Source of the DNA: Natronospira elongata
GTDB taxonomy: Bacteria; Pseudomonadota; Gammaproteobacteria; Natronospirales; Natronospiraceae
DNA: 64,000 nucleotides
Reading direction: 5' to 3'
NCBI RefSeq assembly: GCF_034931365.1
Contig: NZ_JAYGII010000013.1
Span: 17,334 to 81,333, forward strand
The notes under the pieces were generated by a model. The model did no database searches and had not been told where the DNA came from. It worked only from the letters and a program-made list of their open reading frames with translations. A program made the translations under genes and the position numbers. Positions 16,992 through 26,619 of this stretch are shown one piece after another. The stretch's first letter is position 1. The number at the start of each line of letters is the position of its first letter.

Positions 16992-18461
16992 ATGAGCGAG
17001 GAAATACTGGTCAACGTCACGCCCCGTGAAACCCGGGTGGCCCTGCTGGAAAACGGCGCGCTCCAGGAAGTAATGATCGAGCGCTCCAACAGCCGGGGCC
17101 TGGTGGGCAATCTCTACAAGGGCCGGGTCTCGCGGGTACTGCCCGGCATGCAGGCCGCCTTTATCGACATCGGCCTGGCCCGCACCGCCTTTCTGCACGC
17201 CTCGGACATCGTCCGCTCCGCCCACACCGAGAGCGAAACCCCCTCGGCCGGGCCCGCCAACATCCGCGACCTGGTTCACGAGGGTAAGGAAATCCTGGTC
17301 CAGGTGCTCAAGGACCCCCTGGGCACGAAAGGGGCGCGGCTTACCACCCATATCAGCATCCCCTCCCGCTATCTGGTCTATCTACCCGGCGGCAAGGGCG
17401 TGGGCCTGTCCACTCGCATCGAGAACGAGCACGAGCGGTCCCGGCTGCAGGGGGCGGTGGGGCAATTCATGGATGAGGTCAGCCAGGGTGGTTACATCGT
17501 CCGGACCGCCGGCGAGGACGCACCGGTGGATGCCTTGCGCGCCGACATGCTCTTCCTGAGTCGTCTCTGGGAGTCCGTCCGCGAGGGTTCCGCGAATGCC
17601 CAGCCCGGTGATCTGGTCCACGAGGATCTGCCGCTGCCGGTGCGAATCCTGCGGGACATGATGGGCGAGGGGGTGGAGCAGGTGCGAGTGGATTCGGAAT
17701 CCACCTACAAGCGCATGAAACATTTCGCCGACCGTTTCACCCCCGAACTGAGCCCCCGTGTCCAGCATTACACCGGCCGCCGACCCATCTTTGATCTCTA
17801 CGGGGTGGATGATGAAATCGATCGCGCCCTGGATCGCCGGGTCAACCTGAAGTCGGGTGGCTATCTGATTATCGATCAGACCGAGGCCATGACCACCATC
17901 GACGTCAATACCGGTGGCTTCGTGGGCAGCCGCAATCTGGAGGAAACCGCCCTCAAGACCAATCTCGAGGCGGCCCGGGCCATTGCCCGCCAATTGCGAT
18001 TGCGCAATCTCGGCGGGATCATCATCATCGACTTCATCGACATGGAGGATGAGGAGCACCGTGGCCTGGTGCTCAAGGCACTGGAGCGGGCCCTGGCCCA
18101 GGACCCGGCCAAGAATCAGGTTTGCGAGGTCTCGGCGCTGGGCCTGGTGGAGATGACCCGGAAACGCACGCGGGAAAGCCTTGAGCATGTGCTCTGCGAG
18201 CCTTGTCCAACCTGTGAAGGTCGGGCTTCGGTCAAGACCGCCGAAACTGTCTGCTTCGACGTTTTTCGCGAGATTCTCAGGGAAGCCGGCCAGTATGAAG
18301 TCCAGGAGTTGCTGGTGATCGCCTCCCAGGCGGTGGTGGATATATTGCTGGACGAGGAATCCGCCAGCCTTGCCGAGGTGGAGGAGATGGTGGGCAAGCC
18401 CATTCGCCTGCAGGTGGAAAGCCAGTACTCCCAGGAACAGTTTGACGTGGTCCCGACCTGA
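16992..18461 (+). CDS. rng: Ribonuclease G
   Basis: A 489-residue endoribonuclease of the RNase E/G family, the normal length for RNase G. It starts MSEEILVNVTPRETRVAL, has the S1 domain at ~35-130 (LYKGRVSRVLPGMQAAFIDIG), the catalytic metal Asp in TTIDVNTGGFVG and IIIDFIDM, and the zinc-link CEPCPTCEG. RNase G matures the 16S rRNA 5' end and degrades some mRNAs. It has no C-terminal degradosome scaffold, which separates it from RNase E. It precedes yhdP as in E. coli. Confidence 0.96.
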   Translation: MSEEILVNVTPRETRVALLENGALQEVMIERSNSRGLVGNLYKGRVSRVLPGMQAAFIDIGLARTAFLHASDIVRSAHTESETPSAGPANIRDLVHEGKEILVQVLKDPLGTKGARLTTHISIPSRYLVYLPGGKGVGLSTRIENEHERSRLQGAVGQFMDEVSQGGYIVRTAGEDAPVDALRADMLFLSRLWESVREGSANAQPGDLVHEDLPLPVRILRDMMGEGVEQVRVDSESTYKRMKHFADRFTPELSPRVQHYTGRRPIFDLYGVDDEIDRALDRRVNLKSGGYLIIDQTEAMTTIDVNTGGFVGSRNLEETALKTNLEAARAIARQLRLRNLGGIIIIDFIDMEDEEHRGLVLKALERALAQDPAKNQVCEVSALGLVEMTRKRTRESLEHVLCEPCPTCEGRASVKTAETVCFDVFREILREAGQYEVQELLVIASQAVVDILLDEESASLAEVEEMVGKPIRLQVESQYSQEQFDVVPT

Positions 18462-18475
18462 ATCATGTGGATGCG

Positions 18476-21400
18476 ATGAGCGATATTGGATGGCGAACAC
18501 GGCTGTTGCGCTGGCTGGCCGGCAGCCTTGCCGCCGTGCTCATCCTCATGGCGGTGCTGGTGGGCGCGTTCCGCCTCCTGGTGCCGCAGGTGGCCGAATA
18601 TCGCGAGGCCATCGCCGCCTGGGCCGGCGAGGCCATCGGCGCGGAAATGGAGATTGCCGAGATCGATGTCCGCTGGCGCGGATTGGTGCCGGAAATCCTG
18701 TTCCGCGACGTGAGGCTGCGCGCCGCCGATGAGGCGGTCGAGCCGATTGCCGCCGAGGAAATTGCCGTTCAGGCCTCCCTGCTTGATCTCCTGCGTCCCG
18801 GTCCCGTGCGCCCCGGGCGGGTGGTACTGCGCGGCGGGGACTTCAGTCTCGTGCGGGAAGCCGATGGCACGGTCCTTGTGCCCGGGATTGCCCGGTTCGA
18901 GCCCAATGGCGGTGGTATTGAGGCGGTGGAGCCGGTGGTGGAGCGGATTCTGGCCCGGGCGGATTACCGGATCGAGGCGAGCCGTTTTACCTACACGGAT
19001 CGACAGCAGGACATCGGGCCCTGGGACATCGGTGTGGACAGGCTGTCGCTGTATTCCGAGGGTCGTCGCCATCGCCTGCAGGGGCAATTGCAGTTGCCCG
19101 AGGCCCTGGGCGGTGATCTGCAATTGAGTCTCGAGGCCGAGGGGCCGGTCGGGGCGCTGCGGGATTGGCAGTGGCAGGGCGAGCTGGACGTGGTGGCACT
19201 GGCATTGAATTGGCCCGTGGAACGCCTCCCCGGACCCTGGTTGCGCCCGCTGGAGGGTGAGATGGACCTGAGCGGTCGTCTGGCCGGGCAGGGTTTGACG
19301 CTGGAATCGGTTCAGGCTGACGTGGATGTGTCCGCGCTGCGCCCCCTTGATGAAGGTCCCGTACTGCGGGGGCCGGAACAACCGCCTCGGGGTGAGCTCC
19401 GCCTGCACGGTATTGACTGGCAGGCCCAGCGTCGCGGTTGGCGGTTCAGCGTGGCTGATCTGGCCCTGGGCGGCTTGGGCTGGCCGGACTCCCGTATTGA
19501 TCTGCAATGGCAGGGCGACCGGGATAACGCTCGGGTGACCGCCAATCTGCGTTACCTGGATCTGGGCGATGCGGTTGCCGTGGCCCGACAGATTCTTTCC
19601 CCCGGGGAGGCACCCCGGCTGTGGCTGGATCGCCTGCAGCCGGAAGGCGAACTGCGTGATGTGATTGGCGAAGTGCAGCTACGGGAGGGTGAGCCGGCCG
19701 AGTACGGGGCCCGAGCCCGGGTCACGGGGCTGGGCATGGAAAGCTGGGAGGATATCCCGGGCTTTGCCGGTGTCACCGGCTGGTTGCGGGCCGATGAAGC
19801 CGGCGGGCACTTTGAGCTGGATGCCGGTCCGGTTGTCTTCGACTATCCCACCCTGTTCCGTGATCCCCTGCATGCCGAGCGGGTCACGTCCCGCGTGGAC
19901 TGGCAGCGGGTGGATGCGGGCTGGGATATTCAGGCCAGCGATATTCAGGTGCGCAACGAGGATGCCCGGGTAGCCGCGGAGCTGGGCGTGGACTTCCGTC
20001 CGGGCGGCCCCCATTGGGTCACCCTTGAGGCCGAAGTGCCCACTGCCCGAAGTGACAATCTGTCCCGCTATCTGCCGGTGGGGCGCATGCCGGAAACGGC
20101 CGTCGACTGGCTCGATCACGCCATCCTGTCCGGCCAGGCACGCAATGGGCGGGTCCTGGTAGACGGCCCGACCCGGCCCTTTCCCTATCACAACGGCGAA
20201 GGCCGTTTCGAGATCGATTTCGACGTGGTCGATGGTGGCCTGCGCTTCGATGAGGATTGGCCGGTGATGCGGGATGTGGATGCCCGGGTCAGTTTCCGCG
20301 GCCCGGGGATGACGGTCGAGGCTCGGCAGGGGCGGATTGCCGGCTATCAGGTGGATTCGGCCCAGGCCCATATCGACGATCTGCAGAATCCGGAGGTGGA
20401 GATTGAGGGCCAGGCACACGGTGAGTTGGCCGATGGTCTTCGCTTTCTCCGCGATGGCCCCCTGGCAGAGTGGTTTGGGCGCCCATTGGCCGATGTCAGT
20501 CTGCAAGGCGGTAGTGAACTGGACTTGAGCCTGAGTGTTCCGGTTCGCCAGGTGGCGGATCTGCGTCTTGATGGAGAGGTCAGCCTGAGTGCCGTGTCCG
20601 GTGGCGCCGAGTGGCTGCCGGGTGAAATCTCGGCGCTGGAGGGCAAGCTGTATTTCAGCGAACAGGCGGCCTGGGCCGAGTCCATTACCGGTCAGCATCT
20701 GGGTGGCGCCTTCCGGCTGGCGCTGGACCCCGGCAGTCGGGGCCGACATGCCGATGAGGATGACCCACCGTACTCGGTCGCCCACATCCAGGGTCACTCC
20801 CGTATCGAGGCCCTGGCGGCGGAACGGCCGGAACTGGCCTTCCTTGATCGCCTGGATGGTGGCGTGGATTGGGAAAGTCGTGTGCGCGTCGACAATCGAC
20901 CCAACGGTGAGCCCATCCAGGTCACGATTGACAGCCAGCTGAAGGGCCTGGCAGTCGACCTGCCCGAGCCCTTGTCCAAGGCTGCCGAGGAAAGCATGCC
21001 TTTGTCGGTGCGTTTCCCGGTCGGGCAAGGCGCCAGCCGAGTGGAACTGGATTACGGCGGTTTTCTGGCCCTGACCCTGCAAGTGGGGGAGGATGCCGAC
21101 GGCCAGACCGGCGTCCACGGTCTGCGGGCCGATCTCAACCAGGTTCGCGAGCCGGATGCGGTGGCGGACGGCATTCGGGTTGCCGGTCGCGCTGATTATC
21201 TCTCCCTCCTGCCCTGGCTTACTGTGGATTGGACACGCGGTGAGGCCGACGGGGGCATGGCGCTGGAAGGCCTGACCCTGGATGTGGATCGGTTGCGATT
21301 GGGCATGCTGTCGCTGGAATCCCAGGGGGTCAGTCTGGATCGGGAAGCCCTGGGCTGGCGGGTCGAGCTGCGTGGTGATGATGCCAGCGGTGAGTTGCTG

Positions 21401-22345
21401 ATTCCCGCCGATGTGACCCGAACGCGTTCCACCGTCGAGGGACGGCTGGAGCATTTGAGATTGCGTCTGGCCGAGGCGGAGGTTGCCGAGCTGGCGGCCA
21501 TGGACCCGCGCAGCCTGCCCTCACTGGACTTTCAGGTGGAGCGTGTCAGCCGCAACGGTATGGAAGTGAACGATCTGGCGCTGAAACTCCAGGCGGCACC
21601 CGATGGGGTGATTCTTCAGCAATTCAGTACGGCAGGCGATTTGTTGCGGGTGGAGCTTGGTGGCGAATGGCGTGATGACGCCCTGCTGGGTGAGCGGGGG
21701 CGTTTGACCGGGCGCATGGAGAGCGGTGATCTGGCTGCGGCACTGCGCTTGTTTGATTTTGTGCCGGGGCTGGAGTCCCGGCAGGCGGAAGTCGATCTCA
21801 ATCTGTCCTGGCACGGCCCGCTGGATGCCACTGTATTGGGCAGACTGGGTGGCGAGACTCGCCTGCGCCTGGGGTCTGGTCAGCTTCGCGAGGTCAGCCC
21901 GGGGGCCGGTCGGGTCGTGGGACTGTTCAGCCTGCAGGCGCTTCCCCGACGGCTGTTCGGGGATTTTCGTGATGTCTTCGGGCGCGGCCTGCGTTTCGAC
22001 AGCATCAGCGGGGATTTTCATATCGCCGACGGTGATGTGTTTACCGGCGACCTGGCCCTGGAAGGTCCGGCGGTGAATCTGCGCCTTGCCGGGCGTACCG
22101 GCCTGTACAGTCGCGATTATGATCACCATGTCAGCGTTTCCTCGCCCGTGGGGGCGACCCTGCCGGTGGCGGGTGCCATTGCCGGGGGTGTCACCCTCGG
22201 TGCCGCCATGCTGGTACTCTCGGAACTGTTTCGCGGGCCGTTGGCCAGAGTGGGTAATCTCGAATATCGTCTGCAGGGCGCCTGGGAGGACCCGCGGGTG
22301 ATTCCCCTGGATGAAGAAGCGCGGAGGGCGTTGGATGAAGAGTGA
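18476..22345 (+). CDS. yhdP: YhdP family AsmA-like protein (lipid-transfer bridge protein)
   Basis: A 1289-residue protein of the AsmA/TamB-like superfamily. One N-terminal membrane helix (LLRWLAGSLAAVLILMAVLVGAF, ~10-32) is followed by a very long, strand-rich periplasmic region and the conserved DUF3971/AsmA2 end with FDSISGDFHIADGDVFTGDLAL and a late hydrophobic stretch. YhdP with TamB and YdbH moves phospholipids to the outer membrane in E. coli. ATG at 18476 is preferred; GTG at 18467 is in frame. It follows rng by 14 bases and overlaps the next gene by 11 bases. Order rng-yhdP-(nitrilase)-tldD is conserved. Confidence 0.9.
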   Translation: MSDIGWRTRLLRWLAGSLAAVLILMAVLVGAFRLLVPQVAEYREAIAAWAGEAIGAEMEIAEIDVRWRGLVPEILFRDVRLRAADEAVEPIAAEEIAVQASLLDLLRPGPVRPGRVVLRGGDFSLVREADGTVLVPGIARFEPNGGGIEAVEPVVERILARADYRIEASRFTYTDRQQDIGPWDIGVDRLSLYSEGRRHRLQGQLQLPEALGGDLQLSLEAEGPVGALRDWQWQGELDVVALALNWPVERLPGPWLRPLEGEMDLSGRLAGQGLTLESVQADVDVSALRPLDEGPVLRGPEQPPRGELRLHGIDWQAQRRGWRFSVADLALGGLGWPDSRIDLQWQGDRDNARVTANLRYLDLGDAVAVARQILSPGEAPRLWLDRLQPEGELRDVIGEVQLREGEPAEYGARARVTGLGMESWEDIPGFAGVTGWLRADEAGGHFELDAGPVVFDYPTLFRDPLHAERVTSRVDWQRVDAGWDIQASDIQVRNEDARVAAELGVDFRPGGPHWVTLEAEVPTARSDNLSRYLPVGRMPETAVDWLDHAILSGQARNGRVLVDGPTRPFPYHNGEGRFEIDFDVVDGGLRFDEDWPVMRDVDARVSFRGPGMTVEARQGRIAGYQVDSAQAHIDDLQNPEVEIEGQAHGELADGLRFLRDGPLAEWFGRPLADVSLQGGSELDLSLSVPVRQVADLRLDGEVSLSAVSGGAEWLPGEISALEGKLYFSEQAAWAESITGQHLGGAFRLALDPGSRGRHADEDDPPYSVAHIQGHSRIEALAAERPELAFLDRLDGGVDWESRVRVDNRPNGEPIQVTIDSQLKGLAVDLPEPLSKAAEESMPLSVRFPVGQGASRVELDYGGFLALTLQVGEDADGQTGVHGLRADLNQVREPDAVADGIRVAGRADYLSLLPWLTVDWTRGEADGGMALEGLTLDVDRLRLGMLSLESQGVSLDREALGWRVELRGDDASGELLIPADVTRTRSTVEGRLEHLRLRLAEAEVAELAAMDPRSLPSLDFQVERVSRNGMEVNDLALKLQAAPDGVILQQFSTAGDLLRVELGGEWRDDALLGERGRLTGRMESGDLAAALRLFDFVPGLESRQAEVDLNLSWHGPLDATVLGRLGGETRLRLGSGQLREVSPGAGRVVGLFSLQALPRRLFGDFRDVFGRGLRFDSISGDFHIADGDVFTGDLALEGPAVNLRLAGRTGLYSRDYDHHVSVSSPVGATLPVAGAIAGGVTLGAAMLVLSELFRGPLARVGNLEYRLQGAWEDPRVIPLDEEARRALDEE

Positions 22346-22697
22346 TTGCCGACATCGGTGGCGATCTTGGGCGGGTCGACTGAGTGGCTTGCTGCTGTTT
22401 CTGGCGGTCGGCAGTCTGTCCGCCGAGACCTGGGTCCTGGACCAGGCTGAATGGAGTCGACCGCGCAGCGGCGAGACGGTGATCGCCATGCCGCCAGTGG
22501 CTCAGGCGGTCCGCCACTGGCATGAGCAGGACGAGGCTCGCCTTGAGCTGGTCTATCCCGGCGGTGAGCGGGGTGAGCTGTGGGCCTCCGAGTTGCGCGA
22601 CTGGCTGATTGCCCTGGGCATGGAACCTGCCGCCGTTGTGCTTCAGCCTGGTGCGCCCAGCGAGGAAGAGCTGTTGCTGCGGGTACGGGCGAACTGA
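22335..22697 (+). CDS. Small exported hypothetical protein
   Basis: A 120-residue protein that I do not recognise. ATG at 22335 overlaps the end of yhdP by 11 bases, so translation is coupled. The N-terminus is a clear signal peptide (Arg-rich, then LSGLLLFLAVGSLSAETW, cleavage near LSA-ET). The remaining ~90 residues include RSGETVIAMPPVAQAV and LELVYPGGERGELWASELRDWLIALGMEP, a pattern seen in periplasmic domains, but I assign no family. Position between yhdP and the nitrilase suggests an envelope role. Confidence 0.7.
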   Translation: MKSDCRHRWRSWAGRLSGLLLFLAVGSLSAETWVLDQAEWSRPRSGETVIAMPPVAQAVRHWHEQDEARLELVYPGGERGELWASELRDWLIALGMEPAAVVLQPGAPSEEELLLRVRAN

Positions 22698-22744
22698 GCC
22701 GTGAAGGCCGGTAATTCCACTTTTGAGCAGAAGGGGTTGAGCAA

Positions 22745-23596
22745 ATGAGCGACAGTCACGACAGGCCGGGCGAGGAACAGGCGCCACGAGCTGCCGCGAT
22801 CCAGATGGCCTCGGGGCCCCATGTCAGCGCCAATCTGCTGGAGGCCGAGCGCCTGCTGGCCGCGGCAGCGGCTTCGGGTGCGGCGCTGGCGGTCCTGCCC
22901 GAGAATTTCGCCATGCTGGGCCAGGATGATGCCGAGCGCGTGGAGCATGCCGAGGGCGATGGTGATGGTCCCCTGCAACAGTGGCTCAAGGAACAAGCCA
23001 GGCGTCATGAAATATGGATTGTGGGTGGCACCATCCCCCTCGAAGCCGAGGCTGGACGCATCAGCGCCGCCTGCCTGGTTTATGACCATGCGGGAGAGAG
23101 GCGTGCCCGCTTCGACAAGATGCACCTGTTCGATGTGACCCTGCCGGACGGTCGCGAGCAGTATCGAGAGTCCGCTTCCACTCGGCCGGGGCGCGAAGTG
23201 GTGGTGCTCGACTCCCCCATCGGCCGCCTGGGGCTCGCAGTCTGTTACGATTTGCGTTTTCCCGAGTTGTTCCGGGAAATGTCCGATCAGGGGGCCGAGG
23301 TCTTTGCCGTGCCCTCCGCCTTTACCGCCCAGACCGGGCGCGCTCACTGGGAGTTGCTGCTGCGGGCGCGGGCGGTGGAAAACCTTTGCTACGTGGTGGC
23401 CGGCGCCCAGGGTGGCTTTCACGTCAGTGGCCGCGAGACCTGGGGCCACAGCATGATTGTCGATCCCTGGGGCGGCATTCTCGCCGAGCAGGAACAGGGC
23501 TCCGGCGTGGTCAGTGCCCCCATCTCGCTGGAACGGCTGCGCAGTCTGCGCAAGCGTTTCCCCGTCTTGAGCCATCGTCAGATGGCGACTGTCTGA
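22745..23596 (+). CDS. Nitrilase-superfamily amidohydrolase (Nit1-like, deaminated-glutathione amidase type)
   Basis: A 283-residue carbon-nitrogen hydrolase. The catalytic triad is visible: Glu in LPENFAML, Lys in FDKMHLFD and Cys in AVCYDLRFPELF. The last motif and the RARAVENLCYVVAGAQGG segment are typical of the Nit branch, which in yeast and mammals hydrolyses deaminated glutathione. Position between yhdP and tldD is conserved in many Gammaproteobacteria. Substrate is inferred from family. Confidence 0.88.
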   Translation: MSDSHDRPGEEQAPRAAAIQMASGPHVSANLLEAERLLAAAAASGAALAVLPENFAMLGQDDAERVEHAEGDGDGPLQQWLKEQARRHEIWIVGGTIPLEAEAGRISAACLVYDHAGERRARFDKMHLFDVTLPDGREQYRESASTRPGREVVVLDSPIGRLGLAVCYDLRFPELFREMSDQGAEVFAVPSAFTAQTGRAHWELLLRARAVENLCYVVAGAQGGFHVSGRETWGHSMIVDPWGGILAEQEQGSGVVSAPISLERLRSLRKRFPVLSHRQMATV

Positions 23597-23619
23597 TCAA
23601 TTTGGAGTAGGTACAAGGC

Positions 23620-25059
23620 ATGACTGATGCCCTGAAAATTGCCAGAGCCAACTTGCTGGAACCCAACGGCCTGGACGAGGACGCCCTGTCCCGCATCCTG
23701 GGCAAGATGATGAGCGCCTCGGTGGATGAGGCGGACCTCTACTTTCAGTTGTCCCGCCGTGAGAACTGGTCCCTGGAGGACGGCATCGTCAAGGAAGGCG
23801 GACATGGCGTGGACCAGGGGGTGGGATTGCGCGCGGTCTCCGGTGAAAAATCCGGCTTTGCCTATTCCGACGAGATTGTCCTGCCGGCCCTGGAAAAGGC
23901 TTCAGGAATGGCACGGGCGATCGCCAGCGGTGGCCAGTCCGGCCGACTCCAGGCCTGGAAGGCCCGTGGGGGGGGTCAGCTCTACCAGCCCATCGACCCG
24001 ATCGAAACCCTGAGCTCGGACGAGAAGGTGGCCCTGCTGCAGCGGGTGGATGCCGCCTGCCGCGCCGAGGACAATCGGATCAAGAAGGTCACCGTCGGCC
24101 TGGCCGGCGTGCATGAAACCGTGCTGGTTGCGGGCAATGATGGCCGTTTGGTGGCCGATGTCCGGCCGCTGATTCGCATGAATGTGGTCTGCATCGCCGA
24201 GCAGGACGGGCGCCACGAACAGGGTGTGGCCGGCGCCGGTGGCCGGATTTCCATGCGCGACTTCCTGGCCGATGACGAGCCCCTGCGCCTGGCCCGGGAA
24301 GCCGCGCGTTCCGCCCTGGTCAATCTGGAAGCGGTGGAGGCGCCTGCCGGTACCATGCCGGTGGTGCTCGGGCCGGGCTGGCCCGGCGTCTTGTTGCACG
24401 AGGCCATCGGTCACGGCCTGGAAGGGGATTTCAATCGCAAGGGCACCTCGGCCTTTGCCGGCCGTATTGGCCAGCGGGTGGCGAGCGAGTATTGCACCGT
24501 GGTGGATGACGGCACCCTGCCCGGGCGCCGTGGGTCACTCAACGTCGATGATGAAGGCGAAGCCACCCAATGCACCACCCTGATTGAAGACGGCATCCTC
24601 ACCGCCTACATGCAGGATCGCATGAACGCCCGCCTGATGGGGCAGCGCAGTACCGGTAACGGTCGCCGGGAATCCTATGCCCATCTTCCCATGCCGCGCA
24701 TGACCAATACCTACATGCAACCCGGCCCCCATGACCCCGAAGAAATCATCCGCTCGGTCAAGCGCGGCCTCTACGCGGTCAACTTCGGCGGCGGTCAGGT
24801 GGACATCACCTCCGGCAAGTTCGTGTTTTCGGCCAGCGAGGCCTATCTCATCGAGAACGGCCGCATCACCCGTCCGGTCAAGGGTGCGACCCTGATTGGC
24901 AATGGGCCTGATGTGCTTACTCAGGTGAGCATGGTCGGGACGGATCTGGAACTGGATCGCGGCATTGGTGTCTGCGGCAAGGACGGGCAGGCCGTTCCGG
25001 TCGGTGTCGGTCAGCCCACCCTCAAGGTGGACCGGCTGACTGTTGGCGGCACCGGCTAG
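23620..25059 (+). CDS. tldD: Metalloprotease TldD
   Basis: The 479-residue catalytic subunit of the TldD/TldE (PmbA) protease, which trims unfolded peptides and in E. coli matures microcin B17 and degrades CcdA. The zinc motif HEAIGH in LLHEAIGHGLEGDFNRKG is at residues ~259-264, and the C-terminal GxPTLKVDRLTVGGTG end is complete. The partner gene pmbA is 14 kb downstream (39114-40463), not adjacent. A GGAG ribosome site precedes ATG 23620. Confidence 0.96.
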   Translation: MTDALKIARANLLEPNGLDEDALSRILGKMMSASVDEADLYFQLSRRENWSLEDGIVKEGGHGVDQGVGLRAVSGEKSGFAYSDEIVLPALEKASGMARAIASGGQSGRLQAWKARGGGQLYQPIDPIETLSSDEKVALLQRVDAACRAEDNRIKKVTVGLAGVHETVLVAGNDGRLVADVRPLIRMNVVCIAEQDGRHEQGVAGAGGRISMRDFLADDEPLRLAREAARSALVNLEAVEAPAGTMPVVLGPGWPGVLLHEAIGHGLEGDFNRKGTSAFAGRIGQRVASEYCTVVDDGTLPGRRGSLNVDDEGEATQCTTLIEDGILTAYMQDRMNARLMGQRSTGNGRRESYAHLPMPRMTNTYMQPGPHDPEEIIRSVKRGLYAVNFGGGQVDITSGKFVFSASEAYLIENGRITRPVKGATLIGNGPDVLTQVSMVGTDLELDRGIGVCGKDGQAVPVGVGQPTLKVDRLTVGGTG

Positions 25060-25083
25060 ACACCGGGGCCCGGGAGCACAACC

Positions 25084-26055
25084 ATGGTAGTCAGTCGATC
25101 CCGTTTCTGGCGTACCGGTGCGATCATGTTCCTGATCGTGGTCGGTGGCCTGTCTCTGTTGCCCTATCTGATTTCCGACGGTGCCCGAGAGGATTTGCCG
25201 GAGGCGCCCTTCGCCGATAGCCGCTTTGCCGAGCTGGATGGATTCCGCGTCCACTATCGCGTGAGTCCCGCCCAGCCGGCTGACGCCGGTGCCGTTCAGG
25301 GTGATCTGCTATTGCTGCACGGCCTGGCGGGGTCGAGTTTCAGCTGGCGCGAGGTCGTCGAGCCCCTCACCCGTGCCGGTTATCGTGTGATTCGCGTGGA
25401 CCTGCCACCCTTCGGCTTCAGTGAGCCACGGCTGCCTGCCCAGGCTGGTCTTGGGGAAACCGCGCTGCTTGAGGCGGTGCTGGATGAAGCGGGCTTGGCC
25501 ACGGACCGCCTGCACCTGGTGGGCCACTCCATGGGGGCGGCTGCCGCCGCTCGTCTGGCTACCCGTCTGGAGCGGTCCATTGCCACGGTGACCTTTGTGT
25601 CCGGGAGCCTGGATACAGGCAGTGAGGGGGGGCAGGGGATTGGCGGCGTGATCATGCGCTATCCCCCCGTTCAGCGCTGGATTACCGTAATCGGCAGTCG
25701 GCGACTGCTGAACGAGGAAGGCATGGCAAGGGCGCTGGAATCGGCCTATGGCAAGCCGCCCTCGGATGCAGCGGTGGCCGGCTATCTTGCCCCCCTGCGT
25801 ACACGTGGCCGGCCGGCAGCGGTGATCCGTTATCTGCATTCCTCGCGCGAGTCGGTCAGCCCGGACTCGCTCGGCTCCCTGCAAACGGCCCTGATCTGGG
25901 GCGAGCGGGATCAATGGGTGCCCATTTCCCACGGGCGGCGCCTGCAGGACGCCCTGGATGCCCCCCTCGAGATCATCGATGGGGCCGGCCATAATCCCAT
26001 GGAGACCCACCCGGAGGCCTTCTCCGAGACCCTGCTGGAATTGCTGGCCCGCTGA
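25084..26055 (+). CDS. Alpha/beta hydrolase, membrane-anchored
   Basis: A 323-residue protein with a N-terminal hydrophobic helix (FWRTGAIMFLIVVGGLSLLPYL) and an alpha/beta-hydrolase fold. The triad is Ser in GHSMGAA (~149), Asp in WGERDQWVP (~280) and His in GAGHNPMETH (~300); the oxyanion region is LLHGLAGSSFSW. Substrate unknown; esterase or lipase-like activity is the family default. It follows tldD by 24 bases and may share its transcript. Confidence 0.85.
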   Translation: MVVSRSRFWRTGAIMFLIVVGGLSLLPYLISDGAREDLPEAPFADSRFAELDGFRVHYRVSPAQPADAGAVQGDLLLLHGLAGSSFSWREVVEPLTRAGYRVIRVDLPPFGFSEPRLPAQAGLGETALLEAVLDEAGLATDRLHLVGHSMGAAAAARLATRLERSIATVTFVSGSLDTGSEGGQGIGGVIMRYPPVQRWITVIGSRRLLNEEGMARALESAYGKPPSDAAVAGYLAPLRTRGRPAAVIRYLHSSRESVSPDSLGSLQTALIWGERDQWVPISHGRRLQDALDAPLEIIDGAGHNPMETHPEAFSETLLELLAR

Positions 26056-26106
26056 GTCCTTTTGCCGTTTTTTGACGCCGCCAAGCCATTGCGGCCGAGT
26101 TATTTG

Positions 26107-26121
26107 TGTTATATTATTGCA
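26107..26121 (+). promoter_or_regulatory. Zur-like operator overlapping the zinc-island promoter
   Basis: TGTTATATTATTGCA matches the palindrome TGTTATANTATAACA, the core of enterobacterial and pseudomonad Zur sites as I know them, at all but two specified positions. It covers a plausible -10 (TATTAT, 26112-26117) placed 17 bases after TTGCGG (26089-26094). The downstream genes are all zinc-uptake types, which supports the call. Confidence 0.6.
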
Positions 26122-26150
26122 TAACGATTATCCGGACCCGAGGTAAGCCC

Positions 26151-26576
26151 ATGCCAGGTCAGGCTGCGGACAAGCAATTCGACTATGTCGCCATCGGCAT
26201 GTCCGGCCTGTGCGTGCTTCACTGCACGGCACTGCCGGTTTTGGCCGCCGCTCTGCCCTGGATCGCCAATCTGGCTATCGTCGATGACTGGTTTCACATT
26301 GCCATGCTGTTCGTGGTGGTGCCGGTCAGTCTCTATGCTCTGGGCCGTGCCTGGCGCTGTTCTGGCCACGGTGCGCCCCTGGCCATCGGCGTCGTGGGTC
26401 TGGTGCTGATGGTCGTGGCCACCTTCGAGTTCATGGCCTGGCACAGCACAGGCCTTGAACAGACCCTGACCCTGATGGGTGCCGGGATTCTAACCGTGGC
26501 ACACCTGATCAATCTGCGGAACTTGTTCCGTGCCAAGCGGGTCGTTTCACTGGAAATGCCCGGCAGCCGCTGCTGA
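26151..26576 (+). CDS. MerC-domain membrane protein
   Basis: A 141-residue inner-membrane protein with four predicted helices and the MerC signature GLCVLHCTALPVLAA near residues 19-33. MerC carries mercuric ions in mer operons, but there is no merR, merA or merP here; MerC-like genes are also frequent in Zur-regulated loci, where they are presumed to handle zinc. It is the first gene of the zinc island and stands directly behind the Zur-like box. ATG at 26151 was chosen over an upstream in-frame start because the latter would lie inside the promoter. Confidence 0.82.
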   Translation: MPGQAADKQFDYVAIGMSGLCVLHCTALPVLAAALPWIANLAIVDDWFHIAMLFVVVPVSLYALGRAWRCSGHGAPLAIGVVGLVLMVVATFEFMAWHSTGLEQTLTLMGAGILTVAHLINLRNLFRAKRVVSLEMPGSRC

Positions 26577-26619
26577 GTTCAAGCGCTTCCCCAATCAGCC
26601 TGTTTCGAGGGCTTATCGC

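Noticed and set aside
19679..21454. Long minus-strand open frame inside yhdP
   Set aside because: Antisense shadow of yhdP without a recognisable domain or start signal.
26151..26576. Mercury-resistance operon
   Set aside because: Only a MerC-like protein is present; merR, merT, merP and merA are absent and the flanking genes are zinc-uptake genes.
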